A DNA stretch of 64,000 bases from an uncultured Deefgea sp. (lineage in GTDB: Bacteria > Pseudomonadota > Gammaproteobacteria > Burkholderiales > Chitinibacteraceae). Position 1 is the first letter of the stretch, and each line of letters starts with the position of its first letter. The notes beneath the pieces are model-generated. The model searched no databases and was not told the DNA's origin. It was given only the letters and a program-made list of their open reading frames with translations. The translations under genes and the position numbers were made by a program. Location: contig NZ_CAMTIA010000003.1 of assembly GCF_947072475.1 (NCBI RefSeq), positions 55,963 through 119,962 on the forward strand, written 5' to 3'. Positions 31,405 through 41,472 of this stretch are shown here, piece after piece.

Positions 31405-32462
31405 TTCACTTCCAACAAGCGGTTGTAAAGTTGTGTCAATTCATTGGCAACGACTTCAACATCAAATTTTTCCGCCACGGTTTGCTGCAATTTGCGTGCA
31501 ATGTCCTCACGCAAATCATCGTCGCTCAATAAATGATTAATTTTGTTTGCCAAATCAAGCACATCGCCTGGCTGCACAATGCAATCGGTAACGCAGCAAG
31601 CAAGTGCCTCGGGAATACCGCCCACATCACTAGCAATCACCGGCAAGCCATGCACCATCGCCTCTAAAATAGACATAGGCAAACCTTCGTTATACGAAGG
31701 TAGTAGTAATAAGGTCGCCGAATTGAGTAGCCGCTCTTTATCCTCACCCACCACCCAACCTAAGAACTCTACGTGCGCTTCGACTTTTAATTCAACTGCC
31801 AATTGGCGAGCCGCTTCAATTTCACCGGTGCCACCAATCTTTAATTGAACAGCAGGATTTAATTTAATTACATCAGGCATGGCACGAATCAAATCAAATG
31901 TACCTTTTCTATCACCGACATGCCCGAGAAACAATAAAATATTTCGCTCACGAACAGCAGAAGATACGGCTGGACTAGCTATCGGATTATAAATAGTAAT
32001 CACATTCGCTGCATTACAAATACCGCGTAACTGCTCATTCCATTTATTCGACAAAGCAATAACATAATCCGCCTTAGATAAAACATAGAGAACCATTTTC
32101 TTCTGAAAATAATTACTTTTTTCACGAAAGAAAAGTTCAAACTCAGCGCCATGCACATGAACGATAGTACTTATATTAAATACTCTAGCAACAACAAAGA
32201 ATAGATACTTCCTCATAAAGCTGCCATAAGATGCCGTTTGTAAATGCAAAACACTTACTTTACCCAGGCAACAATAAAAAATGAATTGCATAAATCCACA
32301 GCAAAAAATCGCTACTTTCCTTAAGGCACTACCACCATTATGTGAAGAAATAAACAGAATATTATTTTTCTCAAATAATCCTGCATTTTGATAAGTACGC
32401 ACCACAGAAGCAATTCCACCCTGCCCTTGTGGATCAGTACCAACCATAATTATTTTTTTCAT
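31401..32462 (-). CDS. Glycosyltransferase family 4
   Basis: FLGHVGDRKGTFDLIRAMP...LLLPSYNEGLPMSILEAMVHGLPVIASDVGGIPEAL. Confidence 0.92.
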   Translation of the reverse strand: MKKIIMVGTDPQGQGGIASVVRTYQNAGLFEKNNILFISSHNGGSALRKVAIFCCGFMQFIFYCCLGKVSVLHLQTASYGSFMRKYLFFVVARVFNISTIVHVHGAEFELFFREKSNYFQKKMVLYVLSKADYVIALSNKWNEQLRGICNAANVITIYNPIASPAVSSAVRERNILLFLGHVGDRKGTFDLIRAMPDVIKLNPAVQLKIGGTGEIEAARQLAVELKVEAHVEFLGWVVGEDKERLLNSATLLLLPSYNEGLPMSILEAMVHGLPVIASDVGGIPEALACCVTDCIVQPGDVLDLANKINHLLSDDDLREDIARKLQQTVAEKFDVEVVANELTQLYNRLLEVK

Positions 32463-32463
32463 A

Positions 32464-33798
32464 TTAATTCTTCATCTCGTTCACAACCCATCTAAACTTG
32501 CCAGACAGTGTATTTGGTAAATCGTCTCTTAGAATAATATTAATTTTAATGCTAGCATCAACTAATTCGGCGACATTGCGTATAAGCAATTGCCCATCTG
32601 CATCCGAATATCGATGATCTGGAACAATCCTGACTTCCCAAACATCAGGTGTTATTTGAGCCACCTGTGATTTCACAATATTTTGAACGCCTTTAAACGC
32701 AAAAGTTAAAACCGATGGACTAATTGGCTCGCCACTGCCACCAAATATCTGATCTTCATATTTTCCGACAATAGGCTCAACCACGGGAAAAACACTCGCA
32801 CATTGACAGGCTATTTTTTTCCATCTAGTTCTATCGGATAATTTATAACGAATCAAAGGCATTGCCTTATTATGAAAAGTAGTACCAACTACATAACCAT
32901 AATCATCTGTTGCAATGCCATTATCATCGACAATTTCAACCAAAGAGTATTCGTTATTAACATGCATTTCACCATGTTCACATTCAGTTACAAAAGCAAC
33001 ACGCTCGGCCATACCGTACATATCATAAATTTTACCCTGCAAGCGTGATTCAATAAGTGCTCGTTGATGTGAATACAATGGCTCCGAACTGGTAAATATG
33101 ATTGGAATAGATAAATATTGATTTTTCTCTTCCAAATATTTGGCCAAAGTAAATGCAGTAGAAGGATAAGCCTGCAACATTTGAGGGGAAAAACCCCTTA
33201 ACTCATTTATAATTGCATCTATACATGCAGCAACCAAATGACGTGAAGAAATTAACAGCTGATTATTATATCGATTAAAAAACCAAAACGGAGGGGTGCT
33301 ACTATTTAATTCAACAATATGATCACCGCGTAACGAAGCACATTTCTGCCCAAGAACAAAACCACATTCTTGCCAATGGCGTTTTACAAAGTAATTCTCA
33401 ATGACTACAGAATATAAATCACGAAATATCACAAGTGGCGATCCAGTTGTACCACTGGACTTCCCTACCGAATACCATCGTTTCGGCTTAGCCTGATAGG
33501 GATAATACATAGTCGGTTTTTCTAGTAGATCCGCCTTGGTGACGATTTGAAATTTACTAATTAAATCCGCCAAAGAACGGTGATTACTCTCTTGTAAATC
33601 AATCTGAGTATAAGCAGGTAAGGCTTCAACAGCACGAACTAGACTTTTATTCAACATTTTAAATTGATAATCAAACGAGCTTTGTCCAGTAGGCTGCGAC
33701 CCCAGAACCTTACGCAAAACAAAATCTGCAATAAAACCATCTCGAATAAGGTATCGAAAAAAATACTTTAATTCTTTTTTTACGTGCATAAAAATCAC
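32464..33798 (-). CDS. CapK / phenylacetate-CoA ligase-like AMP-binding enzyme (intact paralogue of the duplicated gene)
   Basis: SVGKSSGTTGSPLVIFRD; KIYDMYGMAERVAFVTEC; AMPLIRYKLSDR. Confidence 0.85.
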   Translation of the reverse strand: MIFMHVKKELKYFFRYLIRDGFIADFVLRKVLGSQPTGQSSFDYQFKMLNKSLVRAVEALPAYTQIDLQESNHRSLADLISKFQIVTKADLLEKPTMYYPYQAKPKRWYSVGKSSGTTGSPLVIFRDLYSVVIENYFVKRHWQECGFVLGQKCASLRGDHIVELNSSTPPFWFFNRYNNQLLISSRHLVAACIDAIINELRGFSPQMLQAYPSTAFTLAKYLEEKNQYLSIPIIFTSSEPLYSHQRALIESRLQGKIYDMYGMAERVAFVTECEHGEMHVNNEYSLVEIVDDNGIATDDYGYVVGTTFHNKAMPLIRYKLSDRTRWKKIACQCASVFPVVEPIVGKYEDQIFGGSGEPISPSVLTFAFKGVQNIVKSQVAQITPDVWEVRIVPDHRYSDADGQLLIRNVAELVDASIKINIILRDDLPNTLSGKFRWVVNEMKN

Positions 33799-33810
33799 TT
33801 ATTAAATTGA

Positions 33811-34380
33811 CTATGAATTGAGTTGATTAATCTTATTCTGATCAGACTCTTTAACCCAATGGCCATCATCAAAAAAAACCCAATGCCCATGTCGGCTATA
33901 AAATCGATTATCTAAAGTCTTTGATCTTATGATGACTTTCTGCTCACCAGACACAACAACTGAGTTATCTGGGACATCTTTATGTACAACTGTATTGGCT
34001 CCAATACGAACATTATTACCAATAATTACTTTCCCCACGATTTTGGCACCCGCACCAATATAGCAGTTATCGCCAATTATAGGCGCCCCTCTTCCATTCG
34101 AATCTAATAGGGTATTAGAACCAATTGTAACTTGCTGGAAAATCACGCAATTTTTACCGATGACTGCTGCGCCAGATACAAAAATACTTTTCATGCCATG
34201 AGGAAAGCACGGTTCACTTAAAAAAGTGGAATCGAAAGCAATCGAAGAAGCATTCTCGTATTGATACCATGCATGCAACCCTTTATAAATTTTTCTTATT
34301 AATTTACCATCTGAATATTGACATCTATTCTTAATTTTCCATGCACCACCTAATAATTCAACAATAACTCTAGCCAGCAT
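33811..34380 (-). CDS. Hexapeptide-repeat acyltransferase (serine acetyltransferase-like)
   Basis: VIGKNCVIFQQVTIGSNTLLDSNGRGAPIIGDNCYIGAGAKIVGKVIIGNNVRIGANTVVHKDVPDNSVV left-handed beta-helix repeats. Confidence 0.88.
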   Translation of the reverse strand: MLARVIVELLGGAWKIKNRCQYSDGKLIRKIYKGLHAWYQYENASSIAFDSTFLSEPCFPHGMKSIFVSGAAVIGKNCVIFQQVTIGSNTLLDSNGRGAPIIGDNCYIGAGAKIVGKVIIGNNVRIGANTVVHKDVPDNSVVVSGEQKVIIRSKTLDNRFYSRHGHWVFFDDGHWVKESDQNKINQLNS

Positions 34381-34400
34381 AAAACACCTTAAACATAAAA

Positions 34401-36614
34401 TTAAAAATCAATTGATTCATCTCCAATTTGCAATTTTGATTGCTTAAAATCAAATTCATAGTCCGGATTTTTCAAGCAATTTAAATTAATGATATGCACA
34501 AATTGTTGTTCAAACATTAAACTCGAAGCCACCCGCAGATGCCAAACAGGGGGAATTGACTTCATTTCAGGCAGAACATCGTAGCCACTTGTTTGAACAG
34601 CATTAATCAATTCTGGCCAAACCGTATTAATACAAATCGGTTTTCCTTTATTTGGCAAAACGTATTGCTTTGGTAGCGAAAGATCAAATGCCTCATTCGC
34701 ATGCAGATTCCATTCAAATTGTCGCGCCACGGGGGATTTCAGCTTATCCCAAACCACAATCAAATTCTTATCTCGCAAGAACCAAACACGGCGCACAGCT
34801 TGGCTTAATTGCCCACCATAAGCTTGCGTTGCATCCCCTTCAACCATATCGCTAATTGCCGACAATTGCTGCTGAGTAATTTTTCCTTTTGCCAATGTAC
34901 TCGCATTAGTATCATGGGTAATTTGCCCTTGGCCACCATCAAACGTGATCCCATTATGGGCCTTAGTATGTCGATACCATTGATGCCAATGCGCAGATCC
35001 ATACCAATCATAAATTCCACTATCCACTAAAATTGGCCGGCCTTGATCCACTAAAGTAAACGTATTTTGATCGCCATGGCTGTGATTAAAGCTGCCATAA
35101 GGGCTAGATTTAAAATACAGCGAAGTCCTGCTGCGATCGGCCAATTCACTGTGCATTGCAGCCCAACCTATCGTTGGTAAATACAGCGAATTCACATCGG
35201 GCGCAGTATTAGCCAAGCCATCGATTGGCAAAGGCATTGGTGCCGAAAGTAAAGTACTGGCCAATTCATCGCCCACTAAATTTCGATAATACCAAGCAGC
35301 TAATGGCGAATTAAATCGACTTGCATAGGCTTTTAATAATCGATTAACTGGCTTAGTCTCAGCGGCATCGCCAAACTGATGGCTAGGTGTACCGGGCGGA
35401 ACAAAATAGGCAAAGAAATCCAACATCCCTTTTGACCAAGGTTTGTGATAAAAACTCACCCCAGTCGCGATAGACATCGGATCCCACAGCTGTAAATACA
35501 CATCTGCCGAATACTCACCGTAAGCAGTACCGCCCGCATATCCGCCGTCTTCACCACCAAGTGGGTTGATATATTGCGCATAGCCTCGAAAGGTGTCGCG
35601 AAACCAAATATCCGCCTCAGGCACATCGCCGACCAACAGTGCAGCAATCGCGGCCACATAGCCATACTGCGTCGAGCCGTGCGAATCAAAAGGCCGCTGA
35701 TCTAAGCGCCAATAGTTATTGGCTAAATCTCGATACATATCCCAGGTTCGGGACTTGGCATTATTCAGCCAAGCAGTACGGGTAATCGAAGGCAAATCAA
35801 GTGCCAATAAATCATTCGCCTGCACCAACCCCCAAGCAATGACACGAGTTGCTTGATCTTGATTTTTAAAGTGAGTTGCGCCGTTTAAATCCAGCTTAAT
35901 CAATCCATTGCCACGCAGAATTGCCTCAGAGAAATAACGCGGGTCACGAGTAATTTGCCAAAGTAAAGCACTACTGCGTAACTGCCTCGACTCAGCCTCT
36001 GCTCGCTGACGGATCTTAGTTACAGACGCGACCCAAGCCGCTTGATCAACACTTGCAGCGACCAGTGGAATATCTGCATCAGTTAAAACCGCTTGCTGCA
36101 TATAGCCGTCGACATCATTACGCAGGCTGAGCACTGCATTGGCCCGAGATGAATTAATTTGCTGCCGCCAAGCTTCGATCCCTGCAGCACTAATAGGCAG
36201 AGACTTAGGTCTAGATTTGGCTTTTAAACGGCTTAATAACACATTGTTTTCTGGGACAAGAAAAACATCCGCATTGGCCGTGATGCTAAATTTGCGCCAA
36301 TCACTCCAAGCTGCGCCCGCCGTCGTCGTTCGTACTCGCCAAGAATACGTATCCGCAGCAAATATTTGGCTCGGCAGCAGCCAGTTTCGCCCCACCGTAT
36401 AGTTAGAGCTTTTGCCTTGACTACTCAATATTTGAACTTCATACCCAGATGGAATTCGTGCCGGTTGCGGCCAACGAAATTGCGGCGGATTTTGTTTAAT
36501 TTCAGCCTGCTGGCTAGGAAATGCTTTTACAGTGAGGGGATCAGGAGTGTCGATCCAATCTGCAAAGGAATAACTCGCAATTAAAGAAAAAAATACTCCA
36601 TAAAATAAGCGCAT
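34401..36614 (-). CDS. Secreted/periplasmic heparinase II/III-like lyase (DUF4962-like N-terminus)
   Basis: Signal peptide MRLFYGVFFSLIASYSFA; GSFNHSHGDQNTFTLVDQGRPILVDSGIYDWYGSAHWHQWYRHTKAHNGITFDGGQGQ. Confidence 0.85.
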   Translation of the reverse strand: MRLFYGVFFSLIASYSFADWIDTPDPLTVKAFPSQQAEIKQNPPQFRWPQPARIPSGYEVQILSSQGKSSNYTVGRNWLLPSQIFAADTYSWRVRTTTAGAAWSDWRKFSITANADVFLVPENNVLLSRLKAKSRPKSLPISAAGIEAWRQQINSSRANAVLSLRNDVDGYMQQAVLTDADIPLVAASVDQAAWVASVTKIRQRAEAESRQLRSSALLWQITRDPRYFSEAILRGNGLIKLDLNGATHFKNQDQATRVIAWGLVQANDLLALDLPSITRTAWLNNAKSRTWDMYRDLANNYWRLDQRPFDSHGSTQYGYVAAIAALLVGDVPEADIWFRDTFRGYAQYINPLGGEDGGYAGGTAYGEYSADVYLQLWDPMSIATGVSFYHKPWSKGMLDFFAYFVPPGTPSHQFGDAAETKPVNRLLKAYASRFNSPLAAWYYRNLVGDELASTLLSAPMPLPIDGLANTAPDVNSLYLPTIGWAAMHSELADRSRTSLYFKSSPYGSFNHSHGDQNTFTLVDQGRPILVDSGIYDWYGSAHWHQWYRHTKAHNGITFDGGQGQITHDTNASTLAKGKITQQQLSAISDMVEGDATQAYGGQLSQAVRRVWFLRDKNLIVVWDKLKSPVARQFEWNLHANEAFDLSLPKQYVLPNKGKPICINTVWPELINAVQTSGYDVLPEMKSIPPVWHLRVASSLMFEQQFVHIINLNCLKNPDYEFDFKQSKLQIGDESIDF

Positions 36615-36849
36615 AAATATTCCTGTGTTTAATACTGGTCTAGCGGTGCCCGATTATAAACATCAGGAATACAACTTGATTTAGCAATAACACCTTAATT
36701 ACTAAATTCTATGGAAAACCCAGATAAATAAAATAAAGCACAACCAACAATACGGCCACCCGATCTAATTCAAACACCACCAAAATCAACAACATGGCCA
36801 GCCTAAAATTTACAAATGCAAATTTCATACCGAATTTTAAAAAAATCAG

Positions 36850-37272
36850 CTAGCAATCATTTTTAATTCTAATTACTTTAGCTGGAATACCAACCACAAC
36901 AGCATAATCAGGAACATCATTAACAACGACTGCATTTGCACCAATATCAACATGATGCCCCACTTTAATAGGTCCAAGAATTTTTGCGCCAGTGCCAATG
37001 ACCGTATGATTACCTATTACTGGAACAGAATAAATTTTGCTTCGACCGCCAATTGTAACGTTCGTACCAATAACAACGCCATCACCAATTACTACTCTAG
37101 GATGAACTACAATACCTAGCCCGTGATAACCAAAAATTACATTTTTTCCAACTTTAGTTGATGCTGGCAGCACAACGGAGAAAAAAATTCTATTAAAATA
37201 ATAGATAATCTTAGGTAAAAAAGGTATATGATTCCTGCTTAAAAAATTTGCAATCCTGAATAGCTTCAACAT
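36850..37272 (-). CDS. Hexapeptide-repeat acetyltransferase (serine O-acetyltransferase-like)
   Basis: GIVVHPRVVIGDGVVIGTNVTIGGRSKIYSVPVIGNHTVIGTGAKILGPIKVGHHVDIGANAVVVNDVPDYAVVVGIPAKVI. Confidence 0.9.
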   Translation of the reverse strand: MLKLFRIANFLSRNHIPFLPKIIYYFNRIFFSVVLPASTKVGKNVIFGYHGLGIVVHPRVVIGDGVVIGTNVTIGGRSKIYSVPVIGNHTVIGTGAKILGPIKVGHHVDIGANAVVVNDVPDYAVVVGIPAKVIRIKNDC

Positions 37273-37282
37273 AAATACACCA

Positions 37283-38476
37283 TTAAATTAATTCATGATA
37301 TTTTAAAAAAACACTTTCCGACAAGACGGTGTAATTACGGTTATGTAAAACATAATTTTTAGCTTTGACTGACATCACCTCACGCTCATGAGGCTGATGC
37401 CATAAATCAACAATCGCCGTCACAAATGAATTTACATTCATTTCGACACACAAACCTGCTTCACTTTCATCTAAAACCAATTTCTGATCTGGAATATCGT
37501 TACCAATACAAGGAATACCGCAAGCAAGATACTCTACAGCCTTGGTCGGCGAGGAAACATCAAACAAAGCCCCCCTAGGTATTGGAGACAAACCAATGTG
37601 TGAATTAGCAACCAAGGATATACCCTCGCTTTGAGGCAACCATCCAGTGAGCTCTATAGAACCAGCTAGCCCCCTAGCATCTATCTCTGATCGAAACCAA
37701 GACTGCTCACCAGCTGTCAGAGCATCACCCACAATAATGAGCTGTGCATCTGGTATATGCTGAAGCACTCCCTTTAACACATCCAATATGAAGTCCGATT
37801 GTCGTGCCTTAGCCACAGTACCTAAATAACAAAGCTTGAGTGGCCAATCCTCTTTGTCATTAACATTTAGGCGTGTAATTGAAAACATTTCTAAATCGAC
37901 CCCCATAGGTACAGGCATCATTTTCGTTTCAGATATACCTAGCAAAGAAAATTCTTCTTTCATTGCACTACTCTGTACAAATATATAATCGCAACAAAAA
38001 GGCATGATTCTATAAAAAATAACCTTAGAGAAACAGTAACGAATATTTAAAATAAATTTCCTTAAAAATTGACCTTGGTTATAATCTAAAAAAACTTTAC
38101 GATAACCCTCAACAATAGGAAATGATACCCAATACACCAAAGGCTTACGCCATACAAAACTCGATAGCCAAGCCGCAGGCAATAATCGAATCCGGTCGCG
38201 AACTTGAATAATATCGGCAGTGCGCCCGTACCATAAAAGGAAAAAAGATTCCAATAGCAAGCAATAAAACGTCTTAATTACGCCTTCACCATCGAGCGCA
38301 GAGATCGACATTTCACCAGCAGGCCAACTCTCGGCACTGACTGCCTTAACTTTTGAACGGCCAACTAAATGCGTTGAAATACCTTTCTTAAATAAATACT
38401 GACCAAACAGCATTTTGACATCAACCCTAAACGGCGGCAGCGCATCTCGCATTGCAAATAATATCTTCAACCCCAT
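37283..38476 (-). CDS. Glycosyltransferase (GT4-like)
   Basis: LCYLGTVAKARQSDFILDVLKGVL...LIIVGDALTAGEQ...SPTKAVEYLACGIPCIGNDIPDQ. Confidence 0.85.
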   Translation of the reverse strand: MGLKILFAMRDALPPFRVDVKMLFGQYLFKKGISTHLVGRSKVKAVSAESWPAGEMSISALDGEGVIKTFYCLLLESFFLLWYGRTADIIQVRDRIRLLPAAWLSSFVWRKPLVYWVSFPIVEGYRKVFLDYNQGQFLRKFILNIRYCFSKVIFYRIMPFCCDYIFVQSSAMKEEFSLLGISETKMMPVPMGVDLEMFSITRLNVNDKEDWPLKLCYLGTVAKARQSDFILDVLKGVLQHIPDAQLIIVGDALTAGEQSWFRSEIDARGLAGSIELTGWLPQSEGISLVANSHIGLSPIPRGALFDVSSPTKAVEYLACGIPCIGNDIPDQKLVLDESEAGLCVEMNVNSFVTAIVDLWHQPHEREVMSVKAKNYVLHNRNYTVLSESVFLKYHELI

Positions 38477-39789
38477 ACTATTTTTTTTCCTCTAACAATT
38501 TGTAGCATCACTACAAATGCTTGCTTTTGCATATCGGCTAAGTCTTTGAATATAGGCAACATGCGATACAAAATAGTCTGCATTAAAATAAATGAACACA
38601 AAGTAGCAATGGCGGCCCCCACCCCTCCCCAAAGAGGAACAAAAAAATAATTAAGTACAAAATTAACTAACAATAAGAAAATAGATTTCCATATCATTTG
38701 TTTTTGCCGTTGCTGCGCTAGAAGATATTGCCCCGTTGGCGCATCAAAGAAAATAAGAATTGCAGTAAATACATGAACATACAATATTGGCAAAGCTTCA
38801 GCATATTGCGCGCCCAACAAAAATTGAATCGCGTACTGACCCAGTATTAAAACACCCGCAACCGGAATAAATGACAACAAGAAAAGATAAGCCATTATAT
38901 TTGAAATATTACTTTTCAATGCCGTATCATTATCAACATTAAAGATATATTTTGGCGACAAAGAATTCATAATAATTGGTGCAAATGACCACCATATTTC
39001 AGAAAATCGTAAAGCCGCTGAATACATCCCCACCTGAGTAAAGTCAGTAAACCATCCCAACATGAGTTGATCTGTTCTAGCACTTAAGGAGCTAACTAAA
39101 GAAGCGAGTGCAATTGGAGCACCCTGCCTCAACATAAGAAAAACACTACTTAGCTTATATCGCCAAAGACTAACTTTACCACCATGCATTTTATATAAAA
39201 TAAATAATGAAACGCAAATAAACACAGACTCAATAAAAATAGCGAAGCCAAACCAGAGCAATTCAAATGCACCAACAATCAACACAACCCTAAACAATGC
39301 GCCTAAAATTCTAATTATATTTTGAGCCATAACAGGCTTTGCAACATTCAGCTGACTTTGAAAATATAAAAATATTCCTGCTGGCATCTCAGCAAATGGG
39401 ATTGCCAAACTCATAAATAGAACTAATTTAATAAGCAGCACATCATTGCCATGAGTAAGCACAATACCTAAAATTGCTAGACTACCTGCCAATATAGATC
39501 CCAACAATCTAATTGCAAAAGCAGAACCCATTAGCTCTCCCTCGCTCCCCTCCCCACGGACTAAATTTCTAATTACATTTTCACCGACACCAAACCAAGC
39601 AATTGCATTAAACAGAGATACCCAAGCCAATGCAAAAGTAAACACACCATATTGGTTTGGGCCTAAATATCGCGCAATCCATAGGCCAACAAATACCCCC
39701 AAAAACATCCGAATTAGCTTTTCGCTCACAAGCCATAGCATCGACTTGATACTAGCGGATTTCATTTTGTTTTTAATTTTACTCAGCAT
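38467..39789 (-). CDS. Polysaccharide flippase (Wzx-like)
   Basis: Many TM segments; ARYLGPNQYGVFTFALAWVSLFNAIAWFGVGENVIRNLVRG. Confidence 0.88.
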   Translation of the reverse strand: MLSKIKNKMKSASIKSMLWLVSEKLIRMFLGVFVGLWIARYLGPNQYGVFTFALAWVSLFNAIAWFGVGENVIRNLVRGEGSEGELMGSAFAIRLLGSILAGSLAILGIVLTHGNDVLLIKLVLFMSLAIPFAEMPAGIFLYFQSQLNVAKPVMAQNIIRILGALFRVVLIVGAFELLWFGFAIFIESVFICVSLFILYKMHGGKVSLWRYKLSSVFLMLRQGAPIALASLVSSLSARTDQLMLGWFTDFTQVGMYSAALRFSEIWWSFAPIIMNSLSPKYIFNVDNDTALKSNISNIMAYLFLLSFIPVAGVLILGQYAIQFLLGAQYAEALPILYVHVFTAILIFFDAPTGQYLLAQQRQKQMIWKSIFLLLVNFVLNYFFVPLWGGVGAAIATLCSFILMQTILYRMLPIFKDLADMQKQAFVVMLQIVRGKKIVWG

Positions 39790-40796
39790 TGATGCACCAA
39801 GACTTTGAATACTAAACGAGTAAAATCAAGACCAACAAAGCGACCTGGATTATTATTTAAATATTTAAAAATAATTTTAAATCCAAGCAACGGAGCATGC
39901 TGTTCACAAACAGAAATCCAAATGCTGTTTAATACTCTATCTAAGGCAATCTGATCATAAATATGCAAATTTGAATTTACAGTCTTAATTTGATTAAGCC
40001 AGTCGCAGCAATTTTGCATAAGTTCTACTGACGGTGGTAAATTAAACCACTCTAAGTATCGATGAATAATTAGTTCATCTGGGGAGGCGTTGATATTCAG
40101 TGACCTTAGTTCATCAAGGGTAATTATATCTAGACAACGTGATAACTCATTTTTTTTCTTCTTAGATGTATTCGTTGAATGCACACGATAGAAAGTGAGT
40201 ACTTCAGGAAGATTAACGAGTCGATTATTTTTGCTTAACTGAATATACAATGCATAATCTTCGGCATAAGGTATCGCCAAGTTGAATAAATTGCTTTTTA
40301 AAACATTCGCTCGAATCATAAATGAAGAGGTATTTATACAAATTTTAAATAGCAATAGTGCTTTTATTTCTTCTGCTTGCGTTGGATATCTCCATGGTTT
40401 TCCACGAATAGTCCCATTAGAATCAATCGACTGCACAAATGCCCCTACACCTGCTACGCTACGCTCAGTCTCTAAAAAATCAACTTGTTTCTCTAGCCTT
40501 TTTGGCAAAGCCATATCATCTGAATCTAAAAAGGCAATATAAAGACCATTTGAGTTGGCAATCGCATAGTTTCGTGTATAAATCAGCCCTTTATTTTCAG
40601 GGTTAATATGAAGTTTTACTCGATCATCGGTATAACGCCGCACTATTTCTAATGTAGCATCGCTAGAACCATCATCAACAATTATCAATTCGAAATTGCG
40701 ATAAGTTTGATTTAATACACTATCTATCGCTGCCTCAATATATTTTGCGGCATTAAATGCGGGCATAATTATTGAAACCAAGGGTTTACTTGTCAT
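39783..40796 (-). CDS. Glycosyltransferase family 2
   Basis: PLVSIIMPAFNAAKYIEAAIDSVLNQTYRNFELIIVDDGSSDATLEI; IAFLDSDDMALPKRLEKQ. Confidence 0.93.
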   Translation of the reverse strand: MTSKPLVSIIMPAFNAAKYIEAAIDSVLNQTYRNFELIIVDDGSSDATLEIVRRYTDDRVKLHINPENKGLIYTRNYAIANSNGLYIAFLDSDDMALPKRLEKQVDFLETERSVAGVGAFVQSIDSNGTIRGKPWRYPTQAEEIKALLLFKICINTSSFMIRANVLKSNLFNLAIPYAEDYALYIQLSKNNRLVNLPEVLTFYRVHSTNTSKKKKNELSRCLDIITLDELRSLNINASPDELIIHRYLEWFNLPPSVELMQNCCDWLNQIKTVNSNLHIYDQIALDRVLNSIWISVCEQHAPLLGFKIIFKYLNNNPGRFVGLDFTRLVFKVLVHQC

Positions 40797-41469
40797 TGAA
40801 AATTTTATTTTTTATGTGGTTGAATCGGAACCATAATCTACTGCGCAGGGTTTTAGTTTCATTATTCCATGAGGCCGCCCAGCGATGAATTCCATACGCA
40901 TTGGGGAATTCTTCACTTTCTCTATGCGTCTCATTCCAATTATAAGGATAGAAATATTCACGCGGAAATAGAGTTAAATCACCATTAAAGCCATGATTTA
41001 AAATTGCATAGGTAAAAAATGCAGGTCCCGTTTCTTTCGTTGGCACAGTCAGACCAACAACTTTTGGCATATTAATAATGCACTGTTCCATTATTTTAGA
41101 ATTCTTCTCTGCGCCAACTAAACCTATAGAAATAGTACGCCCATCTTCTGAGCAAGAAAAATTCCGAACATCTTTTAGTAGAGGCTCAATAGATTTTCTA
41201 CACTCAAAATCAGTATCAATATATACGCCACCTAATTCATACAAAATTTCATACCGCAAAATATCTGCCATTTGTGCATAATTTGTACATTGAGCCAACT
41301 GATTAGAAAATCTAGTTTTAAATGGCAAATTATCTAAATTCCACAATTGATACGACCAGTCAGGATGTAGCGCCAACCAAGAGTCACGATATTTAGTATA
41401 CTTTTCGGGTAGATCTGGATTTTCTTTATTGATCCAAATTTGATGAAAAACCTTGGGTATATATTGCAC
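40786..41469 (-). CDS. Glycosyltransferase family 32-like (DXD sugar-binding region)
   Basis: IPKVFHQIWINKENPDLPEKY...MADILRYEILYELGGVYIDTDFEC. Confidence 0.88.
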   Translation of the reverse strand: MQYIPKVFHQIWINKENPDLPEKYTKYRDSWLALHPDWSYQLWNLDNLPFKTRFSNQLAQCTNYAQMADILRYEILYELGGVYIDTDFECRKSIEPLLKDVRNFSCSEDGRTISIGLVGAEKNSKIMEQCIINMPKVVGLTVPTKETGPAFFTYAILNHGFNGDLTLFPREYFYPYNWNETHRESEEFPNAYGIHRWAASWNNETKTLRSRLWFRFNHIKNKIFNDK

Positions 41470-41472
41470 GCA

